Positions 17,320 through 25,552 of a stretch of DNA of 64,000 nt are shown one piece after another. How positions within the stretch are numbered: position 1 is the stretch's first letter; each line of letters opens with the position of its first letter. The notes below the pieces were generated by a model that was not told where the DNA came from, ran no database searches, and saw only the letters and a program-made list of their open reading frames with translations. Source of the DNA: DASRIA01 sp963724065 (GTDB lineage: Bacteria; Actinomycetota; Thermoleophilia; Solirubrobacterales; JBBDJG01); NCBI GenBank assembly GCA_963724065.1, contig CAVRTB010000006.1, forward strand, positions 372,001 to 436,000, given 5' to 3'. A program made the position numbers and the translations under genes.

Positions 17320-19209
17320 TCACGACCGGACTGCGACCGCTTCGCGGCCGACTCGGGTCCGGCGCTCGCGGCCGACGCGCGGGGTGGGGGAGGGAGCAGG
17401 GCGCGGCTCGCGCCCGATCCGCCCGACACCCCATGAGAGGGCGGCGATCAGGGCGAGGTAGAGCGCGAGCACGATCGCGGACGCGCCGCCCCACAGCCAT
17501 GCCGGGACGTCGAAGTCGCGCTCGCGCTGGAGCACCTCGGTGTCGCGCTGAAGCGCCCTCGTGAACGCGGGTGCTGCGGGCACCTCCGGGGCGGGAATCG
17601 CCGCGTCGGCCGGCATGTACAGCGGCGCGCCGAGCACCGCCTCGCCGGTGTGCACCCGTACGAGCGACTTCCAGGCGCCGCTCACCGGAGTCGGCCGGTC
17701 GGTGCGGAAGACGCCGGGGGCGACCTCGCGCAGACGGTCGACGTGGAGGCCGCCGCCCTGCCAGGCCGTGATCGTGAGCCACGCCGGGTCGCCGGCGAGC
17801 GAGCGCGGGGAGATCCGCACGGTCGCGTTCGCGAAGCCCGGGTCGCCGGCTGCGCGGTCGAGCGTGACGCTCGCGCGCGCGCCGGCGGGAACCTCGCTCT
17901 GGAGGCCGGCCGCGACCAGCACCGCGACGGCGGCCGTCGCCGCGAAGATCCCGGTGCGCGCGACCGCGGGCCGCGGCAGCTCGCCGCGCAGGCCGAGCGC
18001 CAGCAGCGCGCCCGCGACCCCGCCGGACACGCCGGCCCCGACGGCGAACACGATCGCCTCGGGGAGGAGGTCCGCGCTCCACGGCAGCCGCATCGCGACC
18101 TGGGACCAGGCCCACTCGGAGGCGAGGCCGACGGTCCCGATCAGCGCGCCGCCGGCGACGCCGAGCGCCAAGGGGCGCCGGGCGAGCAGGAGCGCGAGGC
18201 CCTCGATGCACAGCGCCTCGCCGAGGTAGAGCGCGAGACTCGGCGTGGTCTGGCCGAACACCGGCCCCACGAGCAGGCTCACGCCGCCTCGCAGCGCGAG
18301 GAAGAACAGTGCGGCACCGAGCGCGCCGCCGCGCCCGATCCACACGCGCGCGGCGACGAGCGCGAAGCCGGCGGCGAGCGCGATCAGCATCGGCTGGAAC
18401 ACGAGCCGGTACTGCGGGACGCCGAAGTCGAACTCCGCCTGGAAGGTCGACAGGCCGATCAGCAGGCCGCCCATCAGGCCGATGCGCCGCATCGCCGTGA
18501 CGTGCTCGGGCCGCAGCCGCGGGGGCGCGGCCTTCCCGGAGCCCGCGGCGCGCGGCGGCCGCGCCCGCATCCCCTCGGCGAGCAGCACAGCCTGCCCGAC
18601 CAGCGACAGGCCGGCGCCGCCGATCAGCATCAGGTGCGTCGGCCCCCAGAGGGTCACGTCCTGGCCGAACAGGCGGTGTGAGACGTCGTCGAGCGGAAAC
18701 GCGATCAGCGAGAAGGCGCCGCACGCCACCATCAGCAGCCCGCCGACCGGCGCGTACCACCCGCGCGCGATCCGGACCGCGCCCGCTCCGGGGCGCTCCG
18801 TGGGCAGCACGATCGCGAGGACGCCGGCGGCGAAGACGCCGAACAGCCCGGCGAGGATCAGGTAGTGCGCCGGGTTCGCGAGCGGGCCGGCGTCGCGGCC
18901 GTTGTCGATGTGCAGCGAGATGTCCCAGTACATCCCGAGCAGCGCGACGTTCAGGGCGACCGCGGCGAGCCCGGCGGGCAGCGCGGCCCAGCCCGGCAGG
19001 CCGGATGCGCGCTCCGCGACGGCCGCCATGCGCCCGAGGATGTGGACGCGCCCGGCGCGATGGCCCATCGCGAGCACCATCAGGGCGGTCGAGGCAAGTC
19101 CCGCGCCCACGGTCGCGACCGCCACCTGCGCGGTCTCGGCGCCGCCGGCGGGCTCCGTCGTCGCGACGGGCAGGAGTGCGAGGATCGAGGCGGCGGCTTC
19201 AGAAAGCAC
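17320..19209 (-). CDS. Large polytopic membrane protein of unknown function
   Basis: Predicted 629-aa protein with about 12 membrane helices. A conserved-looking loop MYWDISLHIDNGRDAGPL near residue 95 holds His and Asp residues that could bind metal. An extracytoplasmic beta-rich domain (about 435-570) lies before a final helix and a basic tail. The GTG start at 19209 has a GGAGG ribosome binding site 7 bases upstream. The gene is divergent from a MerR-family regulator across a 93-bp region with a direct repeat, so it is the likely target of that regulator. The function is not recognised; a transport or respiratory-accessory role would be speculation. Confidence 0.7.
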   Translation of the reverse strand: MLSEAAASILALLPVATTEPAGGAETAQVAVATVGAGLASTALMVLAMGHRAGRVHILGRMAAVAERASGLPGWAALPAGLAAVALNVALLGMYWDISLHIDNGRDAGPLANPAHYLILAGLFGVFAAGVLAIVLPTERPGAGAVRIARGWYAPVGGLLMVACGAFSLIAFPLDDVSHRLFGQDVTLWGPTHLMLIGGAGLSLVGQAVLLAEGMRARPPRAAGSGKAAPPRLRPEHVTAMRRIGLMGGLLIGLSTFQAEFDFGVPQYRLVFQPMLIALAAGFALVAARVWIGRGGALGAALFFLALRGGVSLLVGPVFGQTTPSLALYLGEALCIEGLALLLARRPLALGVAGGALIGTVGLASEWAWSQVAMRLPWSADLLPEAIVFAVGAGVSGGVAGALLALGLRGELPRPAVARTGIFAATAAVAVLVAAGLQSEVPAGARASVTLDRAAGDPGFANATVRISPRSLAGDPAWLTITAWQGGGLHVDRLREVAPGVFRTDRPTPVSGAWKSLVRVHTGEAVLGAPLYMPADAAIPAPEVPAAPAFTRALQRDTEVLQRERDFDVPAWLWGGASAIVLALYLALIAALSWGVGRIGREPRPAPSPTPRVGRERRTRVGREAVAVRS

Positions 19210-19255
19210 TTGGAACCTCCGATGCAGCGGTTGGGCGAAGCATGACGTCGAAAAC

Positions 19256-19279
19256 TGTTACATGGATCAGTGTCACATG
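19256..19279. promoter_or_regulatory. Direct repeat TGTYACATG x2 in a divergent promoter region
   Basis: TGTTACATG (19256-19264) and TGTCACATG (19271-19279) are spaced 15 bp start to start, in the 93-bp gap between the membrane-protein gene and the MerR-family gene. The block is AT-richer than its surroundings. It is a candidate binding site for the MerR-type regulator or part of overlapping promoters. Confidence 0.45.
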
Positions 19280-19302
19280 TCAAGGCGTAACCTAAACCCC
19301 CA

Positions 19303-20106
19303 GTGACCGACCTCACACAGGACACCGCCGCGGATCTCCTCACGATCGATGAGCTTGCCGCGCGGGTCGGCATGACGGTCCGCAACGTGCGCGCGCATCA
19401 GTCGCGGGGCCTGCTGCCGCCCCCGGAGATCCAGGGACGCACCGGCTACTACGGCGACGAGCACGTCGCGCGGCTCGAGCTGGTCAAGGACCTCCAGGCG
19501 GAGGGCTTCAACCTGGAGGCGATCAGGCGCATCGTGGAGCGCACGCCCGGGCCTTCCTCGGCGGCCGTGCTCGACTTCACGCGGGCGCTCGCGCAGCCAT
19601 TCACCGACGAGCCGACCGAGGTCGTCGACGCGGACCACTTCATCGCGCGCTGGGGGGACGCGGCGACGGTCGAGCACCTCGAGCGAGCGCAGCGCCTCGG
19701 CTTCGTGCGCGCCCTCGGTGACGGGCGCTTCGAGCTGCTCAGCCCGCGCCTCGAGCAGGCGTCGAACGAGCTGGCGCGCCTCGGCGTGCCGCTCGAGGTC
19801 GCCCTCGACCTCACCGAAACGCTCAAGCGCCAGTCGGAGGCGATCGCGAAGGCATACGTGCGGCTGTTCCTGGACCACGTCTGGCGGCCGTTCCAGGAGG
19901 CGGGGGAGCCGGCCGAGCGCTGGCCCGAGGTGCGCGAGTCGCTCGAGCGGTTGCGGCCGCTGGCCGGCGAGTCGCTGTCCGCCGTGTTCGGCGTGGTGAT
20001 GACGGCTGCCGTGGAGCGCGCGCTCGAAAGGGAACTGGCGCGGATGGGCCGTGAGGAGCGCCCGGCCGAGCAAAAGCCGCGCCGTCGCCGGCGCGCGAAG
20101 CGCTAG
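19303..20106 (+). CDS. MerR-family transcriptional regulator
   Basis: Predicted 267-aa regulator. The N-terminal MerR helix-turn-helix is clear: LTIDELAARVGMTVRNVRAHQSRGLL followed by the wing residues GRTGYYGDEHVARLELVKDLQAEG. The large C-terminal region (about 95-250) is helical, has no cysteine metal motif and differs from metal-sensing MerR proteins, so the ligand is unknown. The tail is very basic (RRRRRAKR). The GTG start at 19303 is divergent from the membrane protein ending at 17320, which it probably controls. A 66-aa membrane protein is convergent at its 3' end. Confidence 0.85.
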   Translation: MTDLTQDTAADLLTIDELAARVGMTVRNVRAHQSRGLLPPPEIQGRTGYYGDEHVARLELVKDLQAEGFNLEAIRRIVERTPGPSSAAVLDFTRALAQPFTDEPTEVVDADHFIARWGDAATVEHLERAQRLGFVRALGDGRFELLSPRLEQASNELARLGVPLEVALDLTETLKRQSEAIAKAYVRLFLDHVWRPFQEAGEPAERWPEVRESLERLRPLAGESLSAVFGVVMTAAVERALERELARMGREERPAEQKPRRRRRAKR

Positions 20107-20110
20107 ACCT

Positions 20111-20311
20111 CTAGCGCGAGATCCAGCCCGACAGGAACATCGACGCGCCGATCGCGGCGGCCGCGGTCCCGCCCCAGAAGATCAGGCCGCTCGCCTCGGC
20201 GCTCGCCGAGATCAGCGCCGTCAGCGCGCCCATCGCGAACAGCGGCAGGCCGACCTCCCAGCGCAACGAGACCGGCGAGCGGCCCGCCGGGGTGCGAAAA
20301 GTCCTCCTCAT
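20111..20311 (-). CDS. Small two-helix membrane protein
   Basis: Predicted 66-aa protein with a basic start (MRRTFRTPAGR) and two hydrophobic segments (VGLPLFAMGALTALISA and GLIFWGGTAAAAIGASMFLSGW). A GGGGG run just before the ATG may serve as ribosome binding site. The family is not recognised. It is convergent with the MerR-type gene, 4 bases apart, and divergent from the secreted phosphoesterase gene at 20458. The two-helix pattern makes a real coding sequence likely. Confidence 0.55.
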   Translation of the reverse strand: MRRTFRTPAGRSPVSLRWEVGLPLFAMGALTALISASAEASGLIFWGGTAAAAIGASMFLSGWISR

Positions 20312-20457
20312 CCCCCATCGATCGCGCGCCACGGGGGCATCGTACCTCGTCGAATATGAGAGGCGGCCTTGCGATAACCCCTGCAAACCGCATAGTGTGC
20401 GGGCTACGCGGGCGCGAGACCCGTAGGACTCGACAAGGGACTGCAGGGGAATCGAGC

Positions 20458-22233
20458 ATGGGGCGAGGATGCCCATTGAGCAGGAAACGGGGGAGGCACC
20501 TCGCCACCTTGGCCGCGGCAATCGCGGTTTCGGCGACGACCGCGCTGCCGGCGCAGGCGATCGCCGTCACGCCCCTGCGCACGATCGTCGAGGACGTCCC
20601 CGGGGCTGCGGAGCACCGCTACGGGGTCCGCGACAACTTCGGCAGCCCGATGGCGGGCCTCAAGATCGTCCAGAGCCCGTTCGGTGGCTATCTCGGCGTC
20701 TATCACTCGGTGACCGGCACCCGCTCGGTGGTGCGCGTCGCGACCAGCCACGACCTGCTGCACTGGAGCGTCGAGGCGACGCTTGCCGAGGACGCGTCGC
20801 ACGCGACCGTCGCAAGGCTCGCGCGCGGCGGGGCGCTCGTCGCCTACGAGAGCCACGCCGGGTGCGCGGGAGGCGGGCACTGCCTCGCGCTGCGCCAGTA
20901 CACGACCGAGTCCGCGCTGCTGCACGGCGTCGCCAGCAGATCGCTCGTGCTGCCGCGCAAGCTCTCGAGCTGCACGGAGGGCACGCCGAGCATCACCTCC
21001 GCGACCTCGACGCTGACCAGCATCCAGCTCAGCTTTCACTACTCGCGCGACTGCCTCATCGACCGCCAGGCGCGCGGGACGCTCCAGGGCTTCGATGCCT
21101 CGATGTGGACCGCGAGCGCAGCGCCCAGCATCGACGCCGGCATCGCGGCGGCGGGCGCCTCGCCCGAGGGCGCGACCGGCGACCGCGACGGCGGCTACTA
21201 CGACGGCGCGACGCAGCGCGTCTACGAGGGCCAGCTCTCCGCCGGGGACCCGGCTTCGTGGGGCACCTTCCTGTGGGTCGGGTCCTCCGCGACGAAGCTC
21301 GCGGTTCGCACCCACGGCGGCTCGCAGTCGTTGCGCTACCCGTCGTTCACGGCCCTGACCCTGCCGACCGGCGTGCCGGGGGTGGTCGTCACGCAGTACG
21401 TGCAATCCGAGGGCGCGGCCGCGGGGGAGGCGGGCGAGCTCGTCTACTACCAGCCGCGGGATCCACCCACGACGCCCCCGGCTGACCGCGACCCGACGAT
21501 CGGGGCGGCCGGCGACATCGCCTGTCAGAACTTGACCTGCAAGGACGACGAGACCTCGCGGCTCCTGTACGAGGACACTCCGACCAAGATCCTGACCCTC
21601 GGCGACAACCAGTACGAGGCCGGCGACCCTGCCCACTTCCAGACCTATTACGAGCCGGACTGGGGGCGCCTCAAGGAGGTCACGATGCCGAGCCCGGGCA
21701 ACCACGATCCACCCTCGTCCGGTTACACGTCGTACTTCGGCGTGCCCGCGAACTACTCGTTCGACCTCGGCGCATGGCACCTGATCTCGCTCGACTCGAC
21801 GAACATCGCGGGGGCGACCGCGTTCCTCGAGTCCGACCTCGCGGGGCGCACGAACCGCTGCGTGCTCGCCTACTGGCACCACATGCGCTTCTCGTCCGGC
21901 TCTTCGCACGGCAACGACTCGCGTTCGGCGCCCCTGTGGGACCGCCTCTACGCGGCCCGCGCCGACGTCGTGCTGAACGGTCACGAGCACATGTACGAGC
22001 GCTTCGCCCCGCAGACACCCTCCGCGCAGGCCAGCGCGGTGGGGCTGCGCCAGTTCACGGTTGGGACCGGTGGCAAGGCGCTGCACGGGACCGGCACCGT
22101 GCGCGCGAACAGCGAGGTACGCATCTTCCGCTTCGGCGTGCTGCGCATGACGCTTCACCCGACTTCGTACGACTGGAGCTTCCAGGGCGAGGACGGCGCC
22201 ACGTACGACTCCGGCTCGGCCGACTGCGTCTAA
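20458..22233 (+). CDS. Secreted protein with propeller-like N-terminus and metallophosphoesterase domain
   Basis: Predicted 591-aa exported protein with a signal peptide ending near ALPAQA. Residues 40 to about 340 look like a five-blade propeller related to glycosidase family 43 folds (SPMAGLKIVQSPFGGYLGVYHS, SHDLLHWS). Residues 355-591 form a calcineurin-like phosphoesterase with metal-binding motifs GDNQY (382), GNHD (414) and NGHEHMYER (507), as in purple acid phosphatase relatives. It probably cleaves phosphoesters outside the cell. ATG 20458 has an AGGGGA ribosome binding site and starts the signal peptide. A DNRLRE-domain remnant follows directly. Confidence 0.78.
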   Translation: MGRGCPLSRKRGRHLATLAAAIAVSATTALPAQAIAVTPLRTIVEDVPGAAEHRYGVRDNFGSPMAGLKIVQSPFGGYLGVYHSVTGTRSVVRVATSHDLLHWSVEATLAEDASHATVARLARGGALVAYESHAGCAGGGHCLALRQYTTESALLHGVASRSLVLPRKLSSCTEGTPSITSATSTLTSIQLSFHYSRDCLIDRQARGTLQGFDASMWTASAAPSIDAGIAAAGASPEGATGDRDGGYYDGATQRVYEGQLSAGDPASWGTFLWVGSSATKLAVRTHGGSQSLRYPSFTALTLPTGVPGVVVTQYVQSEGAAAGEAGELVYYQPRDPPTTPPADRDPTIGAAGDIACQNLTCKDDETSRLLYEDTPTKILTLGDNQYEAGDPAHFQTYYEPDWGRLKEVTMPSPGNHDPPSSGYTSYFGVPANYSFDLGAWHLISLDSTNIAGATAFLESDLAGRTNRCVLAYWHHMRFSSGSSHGNDSRSAPLWDRLYAARADVVLNGHEHMYERFAPQTPSAQASAVGLRQFTVGTGGKALHGTGTVRANSEVRIFRFGVLRMTLHPTSYDWSFQGEDGATYDSGSADCV

Positions 22234-22376
22234 GCCGGCAGGCCCGATAAATCCGGCTCGCGCAATCCGCGATCCGTGGTTGATCTGAAATCCGCGGGGC
22301 TTCCCCAGTCTCGCTTCGGATTCGCAGCGACTCCCGCTGCGCCAGGCCAAGGAGGGCTACATGTCGAACCGCGTCG

Positions 22377-22484
22377 CACGTCTTCGCGTTCGTGCTCGCG
22401 GGTAGCTCGGTCGCGGTCGCCAGCTTCGCCTCGCGCGAGTTCGCGGACCCGGCCAAGCGCCCGCAGCTGATCGTCACCTACTGA
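22377..22484 (+). pseudogene. Remnant of a DNRLRE-domain protein C-terminus
   Basis: Translation from 22377 ends in FASREFADPAKRPQLIVTY and a TGA stop, which matches the end of DNRLRE/CBM96-type secreted domains (SFASREA...PQLVVTY). Only about 35 residues survive in this frame. An ATG at 22361 with an AAGGAGGG ribosome binding site lies in another frame and stops at TAG 22403-22405. So this looks like a decayed gene with the start and most of the domain lost. Such domains often occur with secreted phosphoesterases like the one just upstream. The rest of 22234-22603 shows no gene. Confidence 0.55.
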
Positions 22485-22497
22485 GGGGCCAGGGCGG

Positions 22498-22533
22498 CAG
22501 CCGGCGTCTGCCGATTTAACGGCACGCCGGCTG
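22498..22533. terminator. Strong bulged hairpin between 22484 and 22604
   Basis: CAGCCGGCGT pairs with ACGCCGGCTG over 10 bp, with an inner 4-bp stem GCCG/CGGC, a 2-base bulge and an ATTTAA loop. There is no U tract, so it may be a weak terminator for the phosphoesterase or its remnant, or another structured element. Confidence 0.45.
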
Positions 22534-22603
22534 AAGGGGACGCGGCGGAACGCGCAGGCCGGTTGTTGGAGGCTCGCCTCAAGCAACCGAACAGGAGGTC
22601 CTC

Positions 22604-23125
22604 ATGTCCGATACACAGGTTGGCCCGACCGCAGACCCGACGCAGCCGATCGCGGCAAGTACGTTGAAGGCGACAAAGGCGACGGGGCTCGGTGCCGTCG
22701 TGATCACGGTGGGAGCCGCGCTGGCCACCACCCTCGACAAGTTCGGCGAGACGCCCGACGCAATCGTGATCGCGGCGCTTGCGACGATCGCGGTCGCGAT
22801 GATCGTCGCCGGATACGTCGCGGTGGCGGACATGCGCGTCCGCAACCGGCAGACCGTCGCGGACAACTACCTGCGCTACCTGCGGGACCGCCCGGTCGCG
22901 CAACCCGCGCCGCAGCAAAACGGGCACGCGGCGCACCTGATGACGCCCGGTCTCCGTACCCGCGTGAAGCTGATCGGCAGGGAGGACGACCCGATCTGGC
23001 ATCTGCTCGCGGTGAAGGTGGACATGGACGAGGGCGCGCAGACCACGTCGTTCCTCGCCGGCAACGGCGTCGAGCACCCGAACTGGTTCGGGCTGGACGA
23101 GATCCGCGTGCTCGATCCGAGCTGA
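22604..23125 (+). CDS. Hypothetical two-helix membrane protein
   Basis: Predicted 173-aa protein with a good AGGAGG ribosome binding site before ATG 22604. Residues 25-80 hold two hydrophobic helices (GLGAVVITVGAALATTL and AIVIAALATIAVAMIVAGYVAVA). The C-terminal half is soluble, with LRTRVKLIGREDDPIWHLLAVKVDMDEGAQTTSFLAG and NWFGLDEIRVLDPS, which look like a small beta domain. The family is not recognised. It ends before a strong terminator and is convergent with xseB. Confidence 0.65.
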   Translation: MSDTQVGPTADPTQPIAASTLKATKATGLGAVVITVGAALATTLDKFGETPDAIVIAALATIAVAMIVAGYVAVADMRVRNRQTVADNYLRYLRDRPVAQPAPQQNGHAAHLMTPGLRTRVKLIGREDDPIWHLLAVKVDMDEGAQTTSFLAGNGVEHPNWFGLDEIRVLDPS

Positions 23126-23149
23126 CCGGCGGCGCTTCACCCCCCGACG

Positions 23150-23178
23150 GGAAGGGCCCGCGCTGTGCGGGCCCTTCC
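23150..23178. terminator. Perfect 12-bp terminator hairpin between convergent genes
   Basis: GGAAGGGCCCGC pairs perfectly with GCGGGCCCTTCC around a 5-base loop. It lies between the stop of the 173-aa membrane protein gene (23125) and the stop of xseB (23181), so it can end transcription from both sides. The long perfect GC stem without a T run is usual for high-GC genomes. Confidence 0.8.
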
Positions 23179-23180
23179 AT

Positions 23181-23459
23181 CTAGAACGGCAGGTCGTCCC
23201 CTCCCGCAGCGGGCGCCGCGAGCTCGTCGCCCGGGGGCACGACCTTGAAGGCGCGGATCTCGTCCTCGCCGCGCTCGATGCTCTCCACCCGCGAGCGCTG
23301 CTCGGCGAGGTAGGCGCTGAGGGCCCGCTCGAGCCCCTTGCCCTCCGCGAACAGCTCGCACATCTCGTGTACCGGGACCTCGTCCGAGCTGACCCGCTCG
23401 GAGATCTCTTGAAGGCGCCGGTAGCCCTTCTCGAAGGTGATCGGTGTCGGGTCGGTCAT
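23181..23459 (-). CDS. xseB: Exodeoxyribonuclease VII small subunit
   Basis: Predicted 92-aa XseB, the helical small subunit that joins several copies to XseA to degrade single-stranded DNA to oligonucleotides. The family core is clear: FEKGYRRLQEISERVSSDEVPVHEMCELFAEGKGL (residues 9-43). A C-terminal tail makes it slightly longer than the usual 75-85 residues. ATG 23459 overlaps the xseA stop (ATGA), so the two subunits are translationally coupled. Confidence 0.92.
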   Translation of the reverse strand: MTDPTPITFEKGYRRLQEISERVSSDEVPVHEMCELFAEGKGLERALSAYLAEQRSRVESIERGEDEIRAFKVVPPGDELAAPAAGGDDLPF

Positions 23460-24796
23460 TGCGGGTCGTCCTCCTCGATGTCGTCGACGACGGCGCCTGC
23501 CCGGCCGTCGCGGAAGCTCAGGTGCACGCGTGCGCCCGGGGACAGCCCCTCGACCGAGGGGACGGGACGGTCGTCCTCGCCCGTGACGAGCACGTAGCCC
23601 CGGCGGCGGAAGTCTCTTGCCTCGATCACCGTCGTCGCATGACGCAGGTCTCGCTCGGCATCGTGCAACCGGCGCGCGGCACGCTCGCGCGTGAGGTCGC
23701 CGGCGCGTGCCAAATCCAGCTCCTCGCGAGCGAGCCGACGCACGCCGGCCGCCGCCGCGTCGCGCACGAGGCGCGCCACCGCGTGGCTGTAATCGCGCTG
23801 GTGGTCGGCGAGCTGGCGGGTGATCCCCACGCCCAGGCGCCGGCTCTGCTCGCCCACGTCGGCGGCGCGCCGCGCGAGCGACTGCCCGGCGTTGCCGAGC
23901 GCACCGATCCCCGCGCTCAGAAGCTCGCGCCGGCGCTCGATCCGCTGCGGGACGGCGTCGAGCGGCTGGCGGGCGAGCGCCAGCCGCTGGCGCAGCTCGG
24001 TGACCGACGGCACGACCAGCTCGGCGGAACGCGACGGGGTGAAGGCGGCGTGCGCGACGTGGTTGCAGACCGGCACGTTGTCGGTGTGCCCGACCGCGGT
24101 CACGACGGGCAGGCCGCAGGCGAAGATCGCGCGGCACAGACGCTCGTCGTCGAAGGCCACGAGGTCCTGGACGGAGCCACCGCCACGGGCGATCACGACC
24201 ACGTCGACGAGCGGGTGCTCCTGCATGTGGGCGAGCGCGTCGACGATGTCGCGCGGCGCGGCCTTGCCCTGGACGAGCGCGGGACAGGTGACGACGTCGA
24301 TCGGCGGGAAGCGATCCTGGAGCGCGCGCACGACGTCGCTCATCCCGTCCGACGAGCGCCCGGCGATCACTCCGACGGCGCGCGGGAACTCCGGCAGGCC
24401 CCTACGCCGGCCCGGGTCGCACAGGCCTTCCGAGCGCAGGCGCGCGAGCAGCTCGGACCGCCGCCGCAGCAGCTCGCCCTCGCCGGCAAGCCTGATGTCC
24501 GTGACGATCAGGTCGAGCTTGCCGGCGACCGTCCAGAAGTCCGGGCGCTCGACCTTCACCTGCACGAGGTCCCCGTGCCTGGGCTCGTGCTCGAGCGCGT
24601 GGGTGCGCGTGCGGAACACCTTGCACGCGAGCTTGGAGTCGCCGTCGGTGAGGTCGAAGCAGAGCATCCCGCTGCCCGTCGTCTTGGGCCGCTGGACCTC
24701 GCCCTCGACCACCGCGCCGCCGACCGAGCGCACCGCCCTGGAGAGAGTCGTCGCGTAGTCCGTGACGGTTATTGCGGTGATCTGCGCGGTCTTCAT
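23456..24796 (-). CDS. xseA: Exodeoxyribonuclease VII large subunit
   Basis: Predicted 446-aa XseA with an N-terminal OB-fold (about residues 1-100; GAVVEGEVQRPKTTGSGMLCFDL) and a central catalytic region with family segments VGVIAGRSSDG, ARGGGSVQDLVAFDDE, AVGHTDN and HAAFTPSRSAELVVP. A long coiled-coil follows (about 265-390), then RGYVLVTGED. It acts with XseB in the cytoplasm in DNA repair and cleanup. ATG 24796 is chosen because the OB-fold begins soon after; the upstream in-frame codons look non-coding. It is divergent from the CDGSH gene. Confidence 0.94.
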   Translation of the reverse strand: MKTAQITAITVTDYATTLSRAVRSVGGAVVEGEVQRPKTTGSGMLCFDLTDGDSKLACKVFRTRTHALEHEPRHGDLVQVKVERPDFWTVAGKLDLIVTDIRLAGEGELLRRRSELLARLRSEGLCDPGRRRGLPEFPRAVGVIAGRSSDGMSDVVRALQDRFPPIDVVTCPALVQGKAAPRDIVDALAHMQEHPLVDVVVIARGGGSVQDLVAFDDERLCRAIFACGLPVVTAVGHTDNVPVCNHVAHAAFTPSRSAELVVPSVTELRQRLALARQPLDAVPQRIERRRELLSAGIGALGNAGQSLARRAADVGEQSRRLGVGITRQLADHQRDYSHAVARLVRDAAAAGVRRLAREELDLARAGDLTRERAARRLHDAERDLRHATTVIEARDFRRRGYVLVTGEDDRPVPSVEGLSPGARVHLSFRDGRAGAVVDDIEEDDPQ

Positions 24797-24851
24797 GCGA
24801 ACCGTGCAGCCTAAGCCCGGGTGTGGACGGAGTCGCGCTAGGGTTTCGTGC

Positions 24852-25508
24852 GTGAGCGTTGATGCGGGGGCTTCTCCGGAGCGGCTTGTCACTGTGACCG
24901 AGGACGGTCCCTACAAGGTCGAGGGCGCCGTTGAGGTCGTGGGCGCCGACGGCGAGGTCGTGTCGAGCGAGGGAAAGGTCTTCCTGTGCCGGTGCGGCGG
25001 ATCGCAGAACAAGCCGTTCTGCGACGGCACGCACAAGAAGATCGGGTTCTCCGGCGCGGAGGTCGCCGATCGCGGCCCGATCGCGGCGCGCCGCGCCGCG
25101 TATGAAGGAGACGGCATCACGATCTACGACGATCGCTCGGTGTGCGCGCATGCCGGCAACTGCACCGATGGCCTGCCGTCGGTCTGGAAGCTGAGGGAGG
25201 AGCCGTGGATCGACGCGCGCGGCGCGGGCTCCACGGAGATCGCGGCGGTCGTTGGGACGTGCCCCTCCGGAGCGCTCACGTATGCGCGAGGCGGCGATCC
25301 CGAGCCGGTCGAGCAGGCCCTCGCGCCGGCGATCCGGGCGTCGGTCGACGGCCCGTATCACGTCCGCGGCGCGATTCCCGTGCGCTCGGCGGACGGCACC
25401 CCGTACGAGGTGCGCAACCGCCAGGCACTCTGCCGCTGCGGGCGCTCGAAGAACAAGCCGTTCTGCGACGGCACCCACTGGCACGAGGGTTTCAAGGACC
25501 CTGCGTAA
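24852..25508 (+). CDS. Double-CDGSH iron-sulfur protein with central Fer4_19-like domain
   Basis: Predicted 218-aa protein holding two CDGSH [2Fe-2S] motifs: C46-R-C48...C57-DGTH61 and C194-R-C196...C205-DGTH209. Both read CRCGxSxNKPFCDGTH. Between them (about 85-155) is a divergent ferredoxin-like domain (GDGITIYDDRSVCAHAGNC...VVGTCPSGAL), as in Fer4_19. The order CDGSH-Fer4_19-CDGSH is known in bacteria, with a likely role in electron transfer or FeS handling; the partners are unknown. GTG 24852 is taken because it leaves a short leader before the first conserved segment. The gene is divergent from xseA. Confidence 0.85.
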   Translation: MSVDAGASPERLVTVTEDGPYKVEGAVEVVGADGEVVSSEGKVFLCRCGGSQNKPFCDGTHKKIGFSGAEVADRGPIAARRAAYEGDGITIYDDRSVCAHAGNCTDGLPSVWKLREEPWIDARGAGSTEIAAVVGTCPSGALTYARGGDPEPVEQALAPAIRASVDGPYHVRGAIPVRSADGTPYEVRNRQALCRCGRSKNKPFCDGTHWHEGFKDPA

Positions 25509-25552
25509 GCCGCGTTGACGCGCCCCGGCGGCGCGGCTATGGTCGATGAAAG

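Noticed and set aside
22498..22533. Integron attC site
   Set aside because: The stem and bulge look like one at first, but there are no core RYYYAAC/GTTRRRY sites and no integrase or cassette array.
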